Below are positions 27,370 through 40,137 of a stretch of 64,000 nucleotides of DNA, in pieces. The translations under genes were made by a program, and so were the position numbers. The stretch covers positions 24,355,637-24,419,636 of the forward strand of contig JAVLUZ010000154.1 of assembly GCA_036768485.1 (NCBI GenBank), written 5' to 3'. The notes under the pieces were generated by a model. That model made no database searches, had not been told where the DNA came from, and saw only the letters and a program-made list of their open reading frames with translations. The stretch's first letter is position 1. Each line of letters begins with the position of its first letter. Source of the stretch: Mermis nigrescens. Taxonomy: Eukaryota > Nematoda > Enoplea > Mermithida > Mermithidae.

Positions 27370-27592
27370 AGCTAGCTAAGGCAATGGTGAAGAATTTAGA
27401 GAATAGGTTCTGGAGCGACATTCTATAGTAACGTCCTTTCGGATTTTCAATCCAGATCCTGTTCAGCTTTCTGAAATGCAAAACGACTTACCGTCTTATG
27501 GCAACTATCAGATTATGGAATTATTTGCTTTCTACAGCAAGGGCATTGAGCTCAAGCAAGAAGAGTTATTATCTGAATGGAATCTCTTTAAG
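27370..27592 (+). CDS. hAT-derived gene, exon a (frameshifted)
   Basis: Part of an intron-containing gene of hAT transposase origin (ZNF862/KIAA-type hAT relatives). After a good acceptor (TATATTCAG) the frame reads LAKAMVKNLENRFWSDI, then two extra bases near 27,423 shift it, and the next frame reads IVTSFRIFNPDPVQLSEM followed by PSYGNYQIMELFAFYSKGIE and ends EWNLFK at the donor AAG|GTTATA, phase 0. The order 'NLExRF...F.IFNP...YG...I..L..FY' is typical of the segment before the dimerisation domain. The shift means this copy is broken or the sequence has an error; the N-terminal part, including any BED finger and catalytic residues, is not found upstream. Confidence 0.7.
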
Positions 27593-27816
27593 GTTATAAT
27601 TTTTTATGTTTTAAATCTAATAAATTTAAGAAAAACCACAGTAAATTTGTCAATCTAAATCTTTATAATGAAACCTTGAGTCAGTGAAAAACAATGTGTT
27701 TGCATGCATTAAAATACATCAATATTTTTATTTGCACAGGTCTTTTTTTACCTGTATGGAAACACTATTGTACTATTGTATATGTATATAAATGTAATAG
27801 TTTATGACCTTTTTAG

Positions 27817-27928
27817 TTCAACTACATGAACCCAATGAATGATCGCATACCAACATGGAAGCAGCTTGTGTCAATCGGCTGCCATAATTTGGATTTATTC
27901 CCAAATCTTGGAAAGCTGTGCTACGTAT
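27817..27928 (+). CDS. hAT-derived gene, exon b
   Basis: Acceptor CTTTTTAG and donor TAT|GTAAGT. Enters in phase 0 and leaves in phase 1, matching its neighbours. It encodes FNYMNPMNDRIPTWKQLVSI and GCHNLDLFPNLGKLCYV, the helix leading into the dimerisation region. Confidence 0.75.
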
Positions 27929-28516
27929 GTAAGTGACTATTGACTACCATAGATGCATAAGGTTAGGTTGTCCAGGGAGGGGTAAAATTGAGATCTTTGA
28001 GGTCAGGGAGGGGTAAAATCCAGGATTTTTACTGCAGTACATTGAGTTTTTAGGTAGGTATATACTATTTTTGTGGGGGTTACCCCCTCGCACCCCTCCA
28101 TATGTGCATGTACATATGGTGACTACAGGGTGCAAACATCTTATAAATTTTTGCTTCATTATTTTTTTATGATGAAAATGATTCAAAAAGTAGAAAATTC
28201 TTATTTTGAACTACTTATTTGCCAAGGGACACACATTTTTATTTGGTTTTGTTTTTTTGTCTTTGTAAACCTGGCATGCTTTATTTCTGCACTAAGATAA
28301 AGTAGACATTCTTTTTCAAAAGTAGGCAGCGTGAAAAAAACAGATTTCTTGTGGCAAAATTAGTAATTCTGAAAGCTCCATTTATTCTAAAAAGCTTCAA
28401 AATCCATTAGGAAGGAGCAGTCAAATAGTTTTTTCTAAGCTTTATGTATACATGTATAAAATATTTATTTTTTCCCATGTATGCTATGCTTATATTTTTT
28501 CTTATTTTCCTTATAG

Positions 28517-28744
28517 TGAACTGCTTTAATGCCCAGAACGCGACAGTGGAACGTGGATTTTCGCTGATGAATCGCATATGCACTAAAAATCGAAACAAAA
28601 TATTACCACAACAGCTAGAGATGTTGATGAGGTTGCGTTTGTCGACTACTAATTTTGCCGAGTTTGACTATGGGCCTGCCGTCAGGGAATATTTCAGACA
28701 AACGATTTATTCTCTTGGTCGTGCAGTTAGTCGAAAGCCAAAAG
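28517..28744 (+). CDS. hAT-derived gene, exon c (dimerisation domain)
   Basis: Phase 1 in, phase 1 out. It contains the hallmark of the hAT C-terminal dimerisation domain: NAQNATVERGFSLMNRICTK, NRNKILPQQLEMLMRLRL, then a FDYGPAVREYF segment. The N-x-x-VERGFS-x-MN-x-I motif is intact and the reading frame is open across the whole exon, with no stop codons, so this part is well preserved. Confidence 0.85.
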
Positions 28745-29067
28745 GTATGCAGAACGTTCATTATGTACATATTGTGAACGTGTGCATTATTTAATATTAG
28801 TCTTGGCTTTTGTGTCTTATTCAGTAACATAGTGTTTGATATACTTACACCTTTATGCATGAGCTGACAACATACAGTTTCTCTTCCACTGATTCATCTG
28901 TATCTTATTCTTATGATTTGGGTTTCTTCTGCTGGTATTGTTTTGTTTTTTACCTTCTGCTTTGAATTTTACTAACAATCTGCATGCATTATTTTTTCTC
29001 TTTCCATTGTGTTCACCTTGTTTTTCGTCTCATAATGAGGGCATCTTATTATCTGTTGCTGTTACAG

Positions 29068-29132
29068 ATCTTCCACGGCTGGACGAAACCAACGAAAATT
29101 ATGACGCTTTTCTAGCCATGGATGAATTTTAG
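29068..29132 (+). CDS. hAT-derived gene, last exon
   Basis: Acceptor GTTACAG, phase 1, 20 codons ending at a TAG (29,130-29,132); the tail is acidic (LPRLDETNENYDAFLAMDEF). An AATAAA lies about 65 bases downstream (29,198), consistent with a transcript end. Three spliced introns with concordant phases suggest a gene that has been transcribed and processed rather than a recent intronless insertion. Confidence 0.7.
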
Positions 29133-31735
29133 CCCTTCGTTATTTTATCAGTCATTGGTTTTTGAATTTTATTCGTTGATAATTTTTGCTTATTTGAATA
29201 AAATCTTAGCTCTTTTTGATTTATTCTTTGTTGTGCTTAGCTACATTTACTCATTTTCTGTCGTTGATCGAAATATATCAAAGATTCGTCTTAGGTGCCA
29301 CAATTATATGTAAGATGGACTTTCTAAGAAAAAATGGCTTTTTTATCATGAGATTTATTTTTTACATCTGTGTCTTCCGTTCTTCACACGTTTTATGCAC
29401 AAAATCAGATTTGTTAAAGAAGCAAGAATGACAGCAATTTTTTGGCAATTATGAATTTGCTGATGAAATTTGACCATTATTAGGCTGAATTCAGAACCGT
29501 TATTTGGTCGACTTGAAAAGCAATCGGCTGCAAATAATTACTGCCCAGCGCTTTGCAATAACTGAATCTCTACAACATCAGCTAACTAAAAGCGCTGCGA
29601 ATTCAACTCAAAAACACTGAAAACATCAAAATTTTCTGGCGCACTCAACACCACATTTATAAATTAGGTAGATATTGCTTTTAAGATCAGCCTCGCAAGT
29701 GGAACCTTTGAATTTTCAAAATTTTAATTGTCGGGATTTTGTTCTATGAGACTCCAGAAACCGACTAAAGTGAGCTAGCGAAGGTCTGAAAACGCACTTT
29801 TGGGAGAAACATATTCCTGATCTTTATATTCATTGAAGTTTACTAATTGATTAAGAAATGTTCAAAGACTCGTTTTGGGTTTCGCTCGTCGTATGTAGGA
29901 GGGAATGGACTTTCTGCAAAGAACATGGTTTTTCAACATGAGCGCTCACTTTTTGAACGTTTTTAGACCCCCAAAGATGTAGGTCAAAATCTGAAATGCA
30001 GAAAAAAATTCTGGGCTTTGTTCATACTGTGAAAAATACGGCATTTTTCTCTATTACCATTCCAGTTGACTTGATAAGGCAGGGCAGGGCAAGCACCGTT
30101 TTTTTCCTAGCGATTTGGTTCACAATGTGAACCATACCTAAACTTTTTTTCCACATTTCAAATTTTGGTTCACTGCCGTTTCTGGCTAAAAAATCAAAGG
30201 GTGTGTGAAAAAATCATTCTTAAATTTCATTTATGGGGGTGGGGCACGTGCCCCCTAATCTCCCCTCTCGTTATGGGCCTGTGTATAAGTGTCCTGAAGG
30301 TATGCAGAACAGAAAATCTCGATTCCGAGACAAACAAGGAAGAAATTTATTTAGGTAGGTTAATTTAGAATATCTACGTTGGTAATGAATTTGGGGGCGA
30401 ATTCTAGAATACATCCATTTTCCAAATTTCAAAAAATAGCGTTTTTATGCGATTTCAAGCAGGTATCTTTAACATAAAAGTTGAAAAAAACAGACGGAAG
30501 CTTAGATCATCCCCTGGCACCAATGTGAAGGCACATAACTAAGCCTAAGCCTAAAAAATAAATATCAGAAGAGACATAGGAGGAAAGTGACGCTAGCACC
30601 CTTATTTGTTAGAATATACGTAATCCTTCCCTTCCTAACTAACACTAACAAAAAAGATTGATCACCGGATGGTTTGCATGACTTAATTATTATAATTACT
30701 TAAGTCAAAATTTTCACTCGCTTTTATATGTTGATACCCGTGCTGATCCAGACAGCCATACGCCTTTCAGCAGTCGCTGGATAAAATTTCGTATATCCAT
30801 AGTTTCGAGCTTTCGAAAAATGTGCCACATCGAAACGAAATCTGATTTCCGTATCAATAGCCGCTGTCAATACGGCCAATTTCAATGCTCCGCCACACCT
30901 ATCAGATTTTTAATCCGGCTCCTTCTGCACTAATTGTCAATCTTGTACCAATTGTCAGAATTTCGCTGAATCGTCGGATAGTTCTTTAATTTCTGTAAGA
31001 TTAAGGTACATGCTTAGAACGCAGCAACTGCGCAAAGCATAAACAACCTTGATCACAATCCAATATACGAAATGCGTATTACACAGCAGCACGGTAGAGC
31101 GTAAACAACTGGAATAAGCAATTCTAGCGTCCGGAACAACGTACATCACTCATATGATTGAAAAAAATTTGCATAGAAAAGCAACGTCTACTCTCACGTG
31201 AGCATAAGGTTACTAATCTAACACCAACCATAATAAACAATTCTCGCGTCCTAATAAGCGCCTATTACGTAAATCACTCATAATTATAAAAAATTTGCAT
31301 AGAAAACCTACGTCGACTTCCACGTGAGCAAAAGATTACTAATCTAACACCCTACAGTGCATAAAGAATTGTTCAGTCAGATGTGCTCCACAGATCACCT
31401 GCCTGTGATGTTAAGCACACCTTTTATCCAATGCATTAGGAACGAAGTGTTCTATCAAGGCAACAGTAAATGCGCCTAACACATTCTTTTATAATACAGT
31501 CATGTAAACTTACATCGACCCCAGTTGCAGTGTATTCATTTAAGTACATAATGTTCGTTCAAGCTATACATAGAAACCAATAAATGGATTGTGGATAGTT
31601 ACCTAGACGTACTCCATAAATGTTCATTGTGTGCACGTATGTACGAATAAACCTGTTGTCCTTTCCTTCATAATAGAGTCATCAATCGTCAGCATTATCG
31701 CCATCAACTTCGCTACTGAATGTATATGCGTACTA
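29133..31735. other. no gene; K-like repeats
   Basis: 29,385-30,290 resembles 12,140-12,300 and the interior and terminus (CTCTCGTTATGGGCCTG at the right) of K/L-type elements. 30,400-31,735 shows no supported gene; it includes two copies of an approximately 90-bp segment at about 31,130-31,230 and 31,240-31,345 (shared AACGTCTACTCTCACGTGAG / TACGTCGACTTCCACGTGAG). Confidence 0.5.
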
Positions 31736-31739
31736 CCTA

Positions 31740-32025
31740 TGTACACACATGGGCGTGAGGGGGGGTTTGGGGGGTATGCACCCCCAGAAGTTGAAATACC
31801 CCCTCCCCCTCCCCAGAAATCAAAATACCCCTCCCCCAGAATTCAATTTTTGAAATTTTTTTGCTTTTTAGCGATTTTTTGATGCCATTGGATAGTGCTC
31901 GATGAGAAACGTCGAAAAATGGTGTTTTTTCGCCATACAACCACTTTTAAGACCATTTTTTGACCTTTGAAAATTTTTTCACCCCCCCCCTAGAATTTTG
32001 GTGCTGCCCACCTATGCCTATATAC
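31740..32025. repeat. R5 repeat, reverse copy
   Basis: Bounded by CATGGGCGTGAGGGGGGG and CCACCTATGCC. The middle is the complement-orientation match of 35,290-35,545, including GAGAAACGTCGAAAAATGG and CGCCATACAACCACTTTTAA. Confidence 0.65.
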
Positions 32026-32882
32026 CTACTTACATACCTATGTACACACAGATAATTCAATCAATCATTGCAACGATTTTCGCAGTCGCTTTCCCTAAAC
32101 ATTGCGTACCTACATACAAACAAACGTATGCATCTTGCTTCCACAAGTATACATTAGGTCAATCAATGCGCCGTTTACAGCAGTCGCCTTCCCATGTTTT
32201 GTGCTTCTATCACTTTACAACTTCATAATTGAATTTCTCCTCTTCTAAATGCTTTCCGTCGATAATTTCTTTTGAATATCTTCCTTAAAAGTGATAATCT
32301 TTCGATAAATCCCCATTAATTTAAATTCTATCACTTCTATTTATTCTAGAATTAAGCCTGAATTCGGTGAGTCGCCCAGAAATTTTTCGCATTCACTTTT
32401 TAGCCTAAAATTGAGCATTTCTGGGTGATTGTTGTTCTTTATTAATCGCGAAAGGCCAAAACTTTAAATTTTTAATATGTTCTGTGCAAGTTTTAGCTTT
32501 ATATCTGGGCCAGTGATAGGTAAATCGGTGCAGGAAATGGATATTTTTCATCTTTGCCAAGTATCCTAGAGCAAGTTATCAGTAAAAGAGCAGCAAACTG
32601 CGCGTTGCGGCGTGACAATGGCAGAGGCCGCTGAGACTGAGGCATTGTCAGATTCCTGATTGCGGCCTTCGCTAAACCTCTTTAAATGTCATTTTTTGAC
32701 GGAAAAAGCAGAATTTAAAACGAATTTGCCATGTAAAATCCTTATTTTTGATTATGTTTTATCCGGTTAACTCAATCTTTTTGGCAGATAAAGGAAAATA
32801 TACATATATGTCTTAGTAAAAAATTAACATTTTTGCATTAAACTGACCAACTTAGTTAAAAACCTTAATAATGAGTTCAGAA
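32026..32882. other. nothing recognised
   Basis: AT-rich intergenic sequence with no supported gene or repeat. Confidence 0.4.
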
Positions 32883-33328
32883 CAGTGTTTTTTTTGTACA
32901 AGGTGTGTTTGTACATGTACAAAGATGGTCCCTAAAAGTCTGTACATTTTGTACACACAAATTTTTGGGTACTATAATATGGTACATTAGCGATTTTAGT
33001 GTGATAAAAACAGAGTTGTTCGACTTTTGTTAGTGTATCTTAGCTAATTTCTGGGTCTCTGAGGGCGAAAATCTTTAAGAATCGTCTTAAAATGGCGCGA
33101 AACGCCGAAATATTTGACATTTTTCCTTTTGAACTGCAATTTCTGCCATTACAAAGATAAATAGAACACAATTACTCATTTTGCCGCAAAGCGCCCAAAA
33201 TTTTTGCGGATTTCGGACCTTTTTTGCAATTTTTGTCTTAAAAAAATCTTTGTACATTTACAAAGACGGTCCCGAAATGTCTTTGTACTTTGGGAAAAGT
33301 CTTTGCCGAATACAAAAAGAAAACCGTG
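32883..33328. mobile_element. family J element, copy 2
   Basis: Starts CAGTGTTTTTTTTGTACAAGG and ends with CCGAATACAAAAAG...CCGTG. Flanks GTTCAGAA and GTTCATAG share the first five bases, so the 8-bp duplication is degraded. Palindromes GTACATGTACAAAG (32,910-32,925) and a hairpin-type motif at about 33,095 and 33,185 lie inside. Confidence 0.75.
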
Positions 33329-33479
33329 GTTCATAGTAGAATTTTTCAAATTAAGCTCAAGAGCAGCATTGTGCGAAGTGTCAACAAAATTACATCTCAG
33401 TAGGCACCTAGGTGATTAATTTTCTGAAATTTTATGGAATGGTCCCCTTCCCTCTCAACCTCATCCATTTGTGTGATGC

Positions 33480-35250
33480 CTGCGCACATACATGCACAAC
33501 GGCTCGAAATTTCGATTTGGAGGTGGCCGGCCCTTTTTTAGGAGGGTAGGGTGAATGACCTTCAATTTTTGACTAAAATGGCTAGAAAGCGCCTGAAAAT
33601 TGCCAAAAACTCAAGTTTTCGCCAAAAATGAGAGGGTCTATATATTTCTGACTTTGGCGGGACGGGAGGGACAACCGACTTGGATGGGTGATCGATTTCC
33701 CAATCCCCTGTTACATTCTTGCCTACGCAGTTTCATGTGATTAACGATCCTTGTGCAAGGAAAACCTGTCCTGCTCTAACGGAAAATTTTTGGCATTAGC
33801 GCTATGTGCAATGGCTTTTTCATGAAAGGATAGGAGTTTTAGCATTTCAAAAGTGTTTTTCAAGAAAGTTTCTAAAATTTCGGCGCTTTGTGCCGAATAT
33901 GTTACAAATGCGCTATCTTTGTTTCCCCAGCGCGAATCTTTTGCTTCATCATCGTCAGCGAAGTCCTGTTTAGCTTTGCTAAAATGTAAATAATAAAATT
34001 TGGAATTCTTGTACAGTTTATTGTTCTTTCCTATGCTCGTCCGAAAACTTGACATCGATTTCGCTTTCAACTTTTCCTTTCACTTTAGCATTTTCAAGTT
34101 TTGCATGAGGTCATTTAAGCTTAAGGAAAGTGGATTATTTCGGATAATACCTAAATGTAAATCACATTCCATATGTAGGCAGGCTCATATCCAGGAGCCC
34201 AGTATTGAATTCTTTTTCTTTTTACCTTGATCACTGAAGGAAAAAGTTAGAAATTCTCAAACTGCGCATAAAAGACTAAAAGAATATTAACTTTTCAACT
34301 AATTATTGACCCAAAATTTTCCGGCGCGCAGCGCTAAACCAATTCTTTCTGTATTGTTTTTATCTTATGGGCTGTTTTCTAGCTCAAAATCTAGACTCAA
34401 AATTTGATCACAAAGACAGGTCAAGAAATTGTTTAGAGTTTAGCATTGACTTACTGATGAGAAATCAGCAGTGTAGCCTTTCGCAAAATGGAATTTTTTG
34501 TAGGCGTTGAATGAAACCAATGAAGAAAAATTTTTTTTCAAAAATTTCCTTAATACTATTGTCTTTAGTTTGCTATGAAACACTACAAATGCCTTATTTC
34601 GCCTCATTTTTAATAGTTCTATATCCTTTGGTGCCGCCGCGCAATTAAGAGTGGCTCTAAAACAATCCCTGGCTGAGAGCGAATTCAATATAGCAGATTA
34701 TGTTTCCACAGTCTCAATTGGTGTCTAAAGATATTGAAAATATTTTGCGCTTCGATCGTCTGATAATCTGCTTTGCATGAAATGTCTTTTGCGCAAGAAA
34801 AGTAAATCTAAATCTAGTGGGACGTATATACACTACTCGATCTTTTTTTTGAAGTGACATATGTACTTTTCTCCAAAGAATCAATTGAGGAAGGAAGTAA
34901 GGAGACAATTAAGAATTCCCGAAATGTATTCAAAGACCGCCAAAACAGAGTTCTAGCACCTTTTTGAGCCAATGAACCCAAGATAATGTTTGTCTTTTTA
35001 ATATTTCAAAAGATTTTCCGGCGCTTCGCGTCGAGTTATTAATTTTCTGTTTGCATCATTCTTTCTTGCGATGCACTTTTTAAATCTTATCTGCTTGAAC
35101 GAGATAGATTTTTTGTTTAAGTTGAGATAAAGTTAAATTTTTTTAAATTTTTTGCCTGAAATTTTTCTTCACTTTCGTATAGAATTCACCAAGAAACGCT
35201 AAAAAATAGTATTATTTTTGTCTTGCTTCTAATAGTTCTCGGCATACATG
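33480..35250. repeat. R3 and K/L-like repeat cluster
   Basis: 33,500-33,700 is an R3 repeat (GGCTCGAAATTTCGATTTGG start, AAAAATGAGAGGGTC middle). 33,855-35,120 carries K/L-type material with hairpins near 33,885, 34,320 and 35,022 and a terminus-like CAGGCTCATATCCAGGAG at 34,181. No gene; the minus-strand open frames here have no recognised domain. Confidence 0.5.
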
Positions 35251-35289
35251 CACATAGGAAGGCTTAGAAGGGACATTAGCCATCACACA

Positions 35290-35545
35290 TTCCCATAGGG
35301 GGTGAGGGGGTACGTGAGCAGCAAGAAAATTCTAGGGGGTGCAAGATTTTTCAAAGGTAAAAAAATGGCCTTAAAAGTGGTGGTATGGCGAAAAAACACC
35401 ATTTTTCGACGTTTCTCATTGAGAAGGCATCAAAAAATTGCGAAAAAAACGAAAAAAATTTCTAAAAATTTAATTGGGGGGGGGTATTTTGGTTTCTCGG
35501 AGGGGGTGCATACATTTCCCCCAAACCCCCCACGTTCAGGTGTGG
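35290..35545. repeat. R5 repeat, forward copy
   Basis: Begins CATAGGGGGTGAGGGGGTA and ends near CCCCCACGTTCAGGTGTG. It contains AAGTGGTGGTATGGCG and GACGTTTCTCATTGAG, shared with 21,262 and 31,740. Confidence 0.65.
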
Positions 35546-36737
35546 GTATTACCCCTCACCTCAGGGTTCGAGACTTGAATCACTGTCGGACGATTTTGAG
35601 CTATCAAATATTTTCTGTATGATTTTTGGGTACAAAAGCAACGAAGATGTTGAAATTTTTTCGGCGCTTCGCGCCGACTAATACATTCCTGTTTTATTTA
35701 CCTATAAAATACCTAGAATGAACTTAAAATGATCTGAAAAGTCAAAATTTCCGATGAATTCTTATATTTTTTACTTACAAGAGTGACGAAACTAGTCAGA
35801 ATGGGACAAAAAGTACTTAAAAATGCAGTTTTTAACATTAAAACAAGCTATATAGGATGTTTTAGCCATTTTTCGTATTTGACCTGCAAAAAAGGATAGA
35901 CTCTAAATTTAGTGGTCCTAAATTTTGGGATTTCACCCCCCCCCACTTAACTTTCGACCTTGGGAAACTATATTAGCCATGTATGCAGCAAGAAATGGGG
36001 AACCCTTAGTTCCCATCTGAAGTCGGTCGTACTCGCATCGCATCGCATCCCTTAAGTGTCGAAAATTCTGTTTCCCGCCAATTTTTGGCAAAAAAATGTG
36101 TTTTTCAGTAATTTTTGGGTGCTTTTTCGGTCATTTTTTGGCAAAAAATTGAAGGTTAACCTCCCCCACTACTCCAACCTGAAAGTTTTGAGCTGTTGTA
36201 TGTCTGATATTACCCCCCCCCTTCCCCTCTAAAGAGCTCAAATGACATGTATATACTACATTGACGAGTGATTTAGGCCCAATATAGTGTATTTTCAGGT
36301 GAATTTGACATAATATACCTCACAAAATCAATTTACTTTGGCAAAAAGCCTGTGCTTATCTCACCCTTCCATAACCAAAAATTTCCGATTTTTACTCTCT
36401 ATGGCCGGATGGGATATCTGACTTCAAAAATTTAGGCTCTCTACGAAACAATTCTGGTTACGATTCTAGATTACATATGCCATTTGAATATGGTACGGGT
36501 GTCGTGCCTTTTTCCGTTTCCATGTTTGCATTTGCGATAGGTACCTTAGAAATTCTTAAGCTGCTTGTAAATAGGTGCTAGTATATTTCCCTCACGATGT
36601 GTTTAGATTACAATTCAACTTGAAATTCTATTAAGCAAGCTCGAGGAATTTTTTACTAGTTAAGTTTTTAAGTTTTGTGTACCTATGTATCTACTTCAGG
36701 TGCATTATATACTTGTATCTTTTTTTGCCTGGATTAC
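35546..36737. other. no gene recognised upstream of MMS19
   Basis: A hairpin at about 35,661 and C-rich runs (35,935, 36,215) mark repeat debris. A first, possibly non-coding or short coding, MMS19 exon could lie here; an acceptor-like CTACTTCAG at about 36,700 would allow one. I could not fix a promoter. Confidence 0.4.
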
Positions 36738-36829
36738 ATGATGACATCTGTTGCTTTCAATGTATCAGATTGCGTTTCCAATCTTCTTCACAAGAGAACT
36801 GGCCTCCTTCAAGTTGTGGAATTTTTCGA
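36738..36829 (+). CDS. MMS19: MMS19 exon 1 as read (start uncertain)
   Basis: Two adjacent ATGs (36,738 and 36,741) open the frame [20 protein letters not shown], followed by [10 protein letters not shown]; donor GA|GTAAGG, phase 2. LQVVE aligns with LQVVEALG of vertebrate MMS19. The family normally has about 20 more residues before this, so either this protein starts shorter, or the exon begins at an acceptor (36,701 or 36,769) and a further 5' exon exists. Confidence 0.7.
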
Positions 36830-39800
36830 GTAAGGGCAATCAGTATGAACTTAGGTACATACACTGCTGAAATCATCTGGATATAATTGTGTCTGTCTCT
36901 TACGACGTTTTTTATTCGTAAAATCATTCGTCCTAATTTCAGAAAATAAAATTAACGATGCCTAATTTATTATGTTTTGTAAGATGATGATTGTCAACTT
37001 TTTAATCATGTCATTCAAGTTGATTTTAACGGGAGGTTGTCGATCGGACCCTTTTCTCGAAAATGCCATCTTGTTTTATATAGATATAGAATCGTTAGAA
37101 ACGTTTATCATACGTGCACACGGTCAGAAGTTCTGGGAGGGGTAAACCGAGTTTCCTGAGGGAAAGGGATGGGCAAGTGAGTAATTAATTTTTTGTTATT
37201 TAATGCCAAGTTTTGATACTTAATTCGTTGTATTTTATTCTTCATAAATATTTGTGGTTAAATATGCATGAAAACAAGTGACAATAAGGTCGAGTCGAAG
37301 GAATGACCTTTTACATTAAATATAAACGAAATAATGGAAGAAATTGTCTGTGTGAATGAATGGAACAATCTGCTTGAAAAATGATTATATGTACTTGGAA
37401 TAATACTTTTGGACGTTGTTTGACGCTTTCTTTAGTTCAAGCAATAGGTTTTGGTGCAAAACGGCTTGCGGAGGGTATGCTTTTCAAAAGCCCTGGTAAG
37501 GGAATATATATCTTATGCCCCAGTGTGCATGTGCGACGTTTGTTATTTTTTGATAGACTTGTCGAAATCTAGATCGCATGATATTATTATGTTTTTCTAT
37601 TCTTAATGATTTATTAACAATTTTAATTATGCAATAGGTACACATCAGCAAATGAAATTCACGATAGAAAATATTAGGATGACAATTCTATGCTACATTG
37701 GAACGATAGCTGCTTCTAAGATTATATAATTATCTCCCATTCATGTACATGTTTCGTGTGAATGTGTATCAATAATCAAATAAACCTTTGGAAACAAATT
37801 TTGCAATAAGAGCACAGCAATGCGCGAATCATTGAATCTGACGTCAGTACTGAATATTTTGACATGTTCGAAATTTTTGGTTGGGGTCCTCGGTTATTTT
37901 TAGGTGAGGGGGATAAATGACCTCCAATTTTTGGCTGAAAACGGCCAAAAAAACACCTAAAAACGGCCGAAAAATCCAATTTTCTCTAAAAATTTGGGGT
38001 CATAGATTTTATGGCTTCGGGGCGGATGAAGGACAGCTAATTTTGGATGGGGATCCCCATCCTCCCCTGATACTTGTATGCTTCTCGGAATCTTACTATG
38101 ATACTTACTAGTCGAGTTGACTACCTACCTACTATTAATGTTCCATTGAATGAGTAGAATAAAATCCACTTGTTTTGCGATAGCTGTACATAGCTTATTT
38201 AACAAGCTCAATTGACTTTTCAGATATATCCGTTTAATGTAAAAAATATATTGCATATTTAATTTCAGTGATGATTTAATAAGCTCGGAAGTAGAACGTC
38301 GGAATGGTGCTTTGAAAAACTTAACGAATGTTTTGATTCAACTTCCCGTAGACTATGCCACGGAGCTTGAAGGTATTCTGCATAAAAAACGTGATTGTAT
38401 GCATCTGATTTTCTCATTTACAATAAAATTTTGAAGGCGAGTAAATCAGTCCGCATCTAATACCAAAATTTTTTTTCTGCATTTGCAGGACGGACAAATA
38501 CGCACATACAGCCTAAATTTCATCTCAAACCCATATTGATTTACTTTTCCAATTATGAATATATTTCGGCTTTCTGATCAGTTCTTGTATTCGGCAAAGG
38601 TTTTCCCGATGCATAAAGACTTTGGGGACCATCTTTGTACAACATGCACAAAGATTTTTGAAGACAAGAATATAAACAGTTAGTAAAATTTCCGATTTGT
38701 TTGTAAAAAGTCTTGAAAGTTTGAATGGGGATACCCGGCCAATTTAAGGGGGTGAATGACCTCCAATTTTTCGCCAAAAACGGTCAAAAAAAACAGGTCA
38801 AAAATTTTCTGGCTCTGGGGGATGGGGGGAACCGCCGACTTTGTAAGGGAATTCCCTCCACCCCCTCTTATATGTATGTGGATAAAGTTGTTAAAATTGT
38901 TTTATTGTTTGTCCTTTCAATACTTCGAATTTGCAATTTAAGCAAAATGTTTTTAGCTCTTCGCGCTTATTCGGTTTTTTATTACTTGTCCATTGAAAAA
39001 GAGAGCTAATTCTGCTCGAAAACGGGGAAATATCAAATTTTCGAGGGCTTCGCGCCGTACTGAAGTCCGAAAAACGCAGTTTTAGTATGCAGAGCACATT
39101 ACTCTTTTTATATTATAGAAATGAAGGATTTACAATGCGCAAAATATACAAAGACATTTGGACACCGTCTTTGTACTCGTCTTGTGCAAAAAAACACTGT
39201 TCTTGCTTATTTTTTCGCTTGCGCTGTACTTAGGAACTAATTTTTTGGGACAAAATGTCAAATATGTCTTCTGCTTGACAAACAACGATGTACATTCACT
39301 TTCATTTGTTTCAGTTTCCACTCTATCAAGATTTTTTGCTGCTCGGTTGTCAGACAGTGTTATGACGACTGCAGCGTGTCTGAAGGCGATACGTACTTTA
39401 GTAAGTTACAGCCTGTTCACGTGAATTGAAAGAGTCTATTCATATAATCGTTTGCAGGCCCGTAGCCGTACATTTAACGGCTCGAAATAATTGGGTCCCA
39501 GGCCATTTATAGGGGGATAAAGCACTTCCTATTTCAGGTCAAAAACGGCCAATAGCACCTAAAAATGGCCGAAAATCGCAAGTTTCTCCAAAATGGGGGT
39601 CAAAAATTTTCTGACTTGTGGGTGGATGAGGGGACGACCAATTTTTGGGTGGGGATCTCTCCATCCCCCTGCTAAATGTCTGCCCGTAGCTAAGAGGCCA
39701 AATTAGGGCAAGGCAAAGGCCCCCTCGAAACGGATTTTTTTGCTTCTACTAAGTGCCTCTCGAAAGAAAAAATGAAAAATTCTCGAAGGGCGCCTAAAAG

Positions 39801-40040
39801 ACCGCCACAACAGGTTTTTAACGTATTTTGACTTATTTGCGCCAGATTTATTGTTTATGCAAGTTTTTGTCTTCCATACTGCTCAAAATCGCTCAGACCT
39901 GAGTTTGATACGGACAATGTATAAAATTTCTATGGACTGAATTACTCATTTTCGGTACAGCGTTAAAGACAAAAGTTAAGAAATTGATTATGGACTTGAT
40001 GAAAAATCAGTTGCGTAGATGGTTTCAACGATAATTTTTT

Positions 40041-40137
<97 letters not shown>

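Noticed and set aside
37336..37572. ATG at 37,334 and open frame at 37,381-37,572 (contains [13 protein letters not shown]) as MMS19 N-terminal exon
   Set aside because: No donor in the phase required by exon 2; the exon at 36,738-36,829 aligns better and has a matching phase 2 donor.
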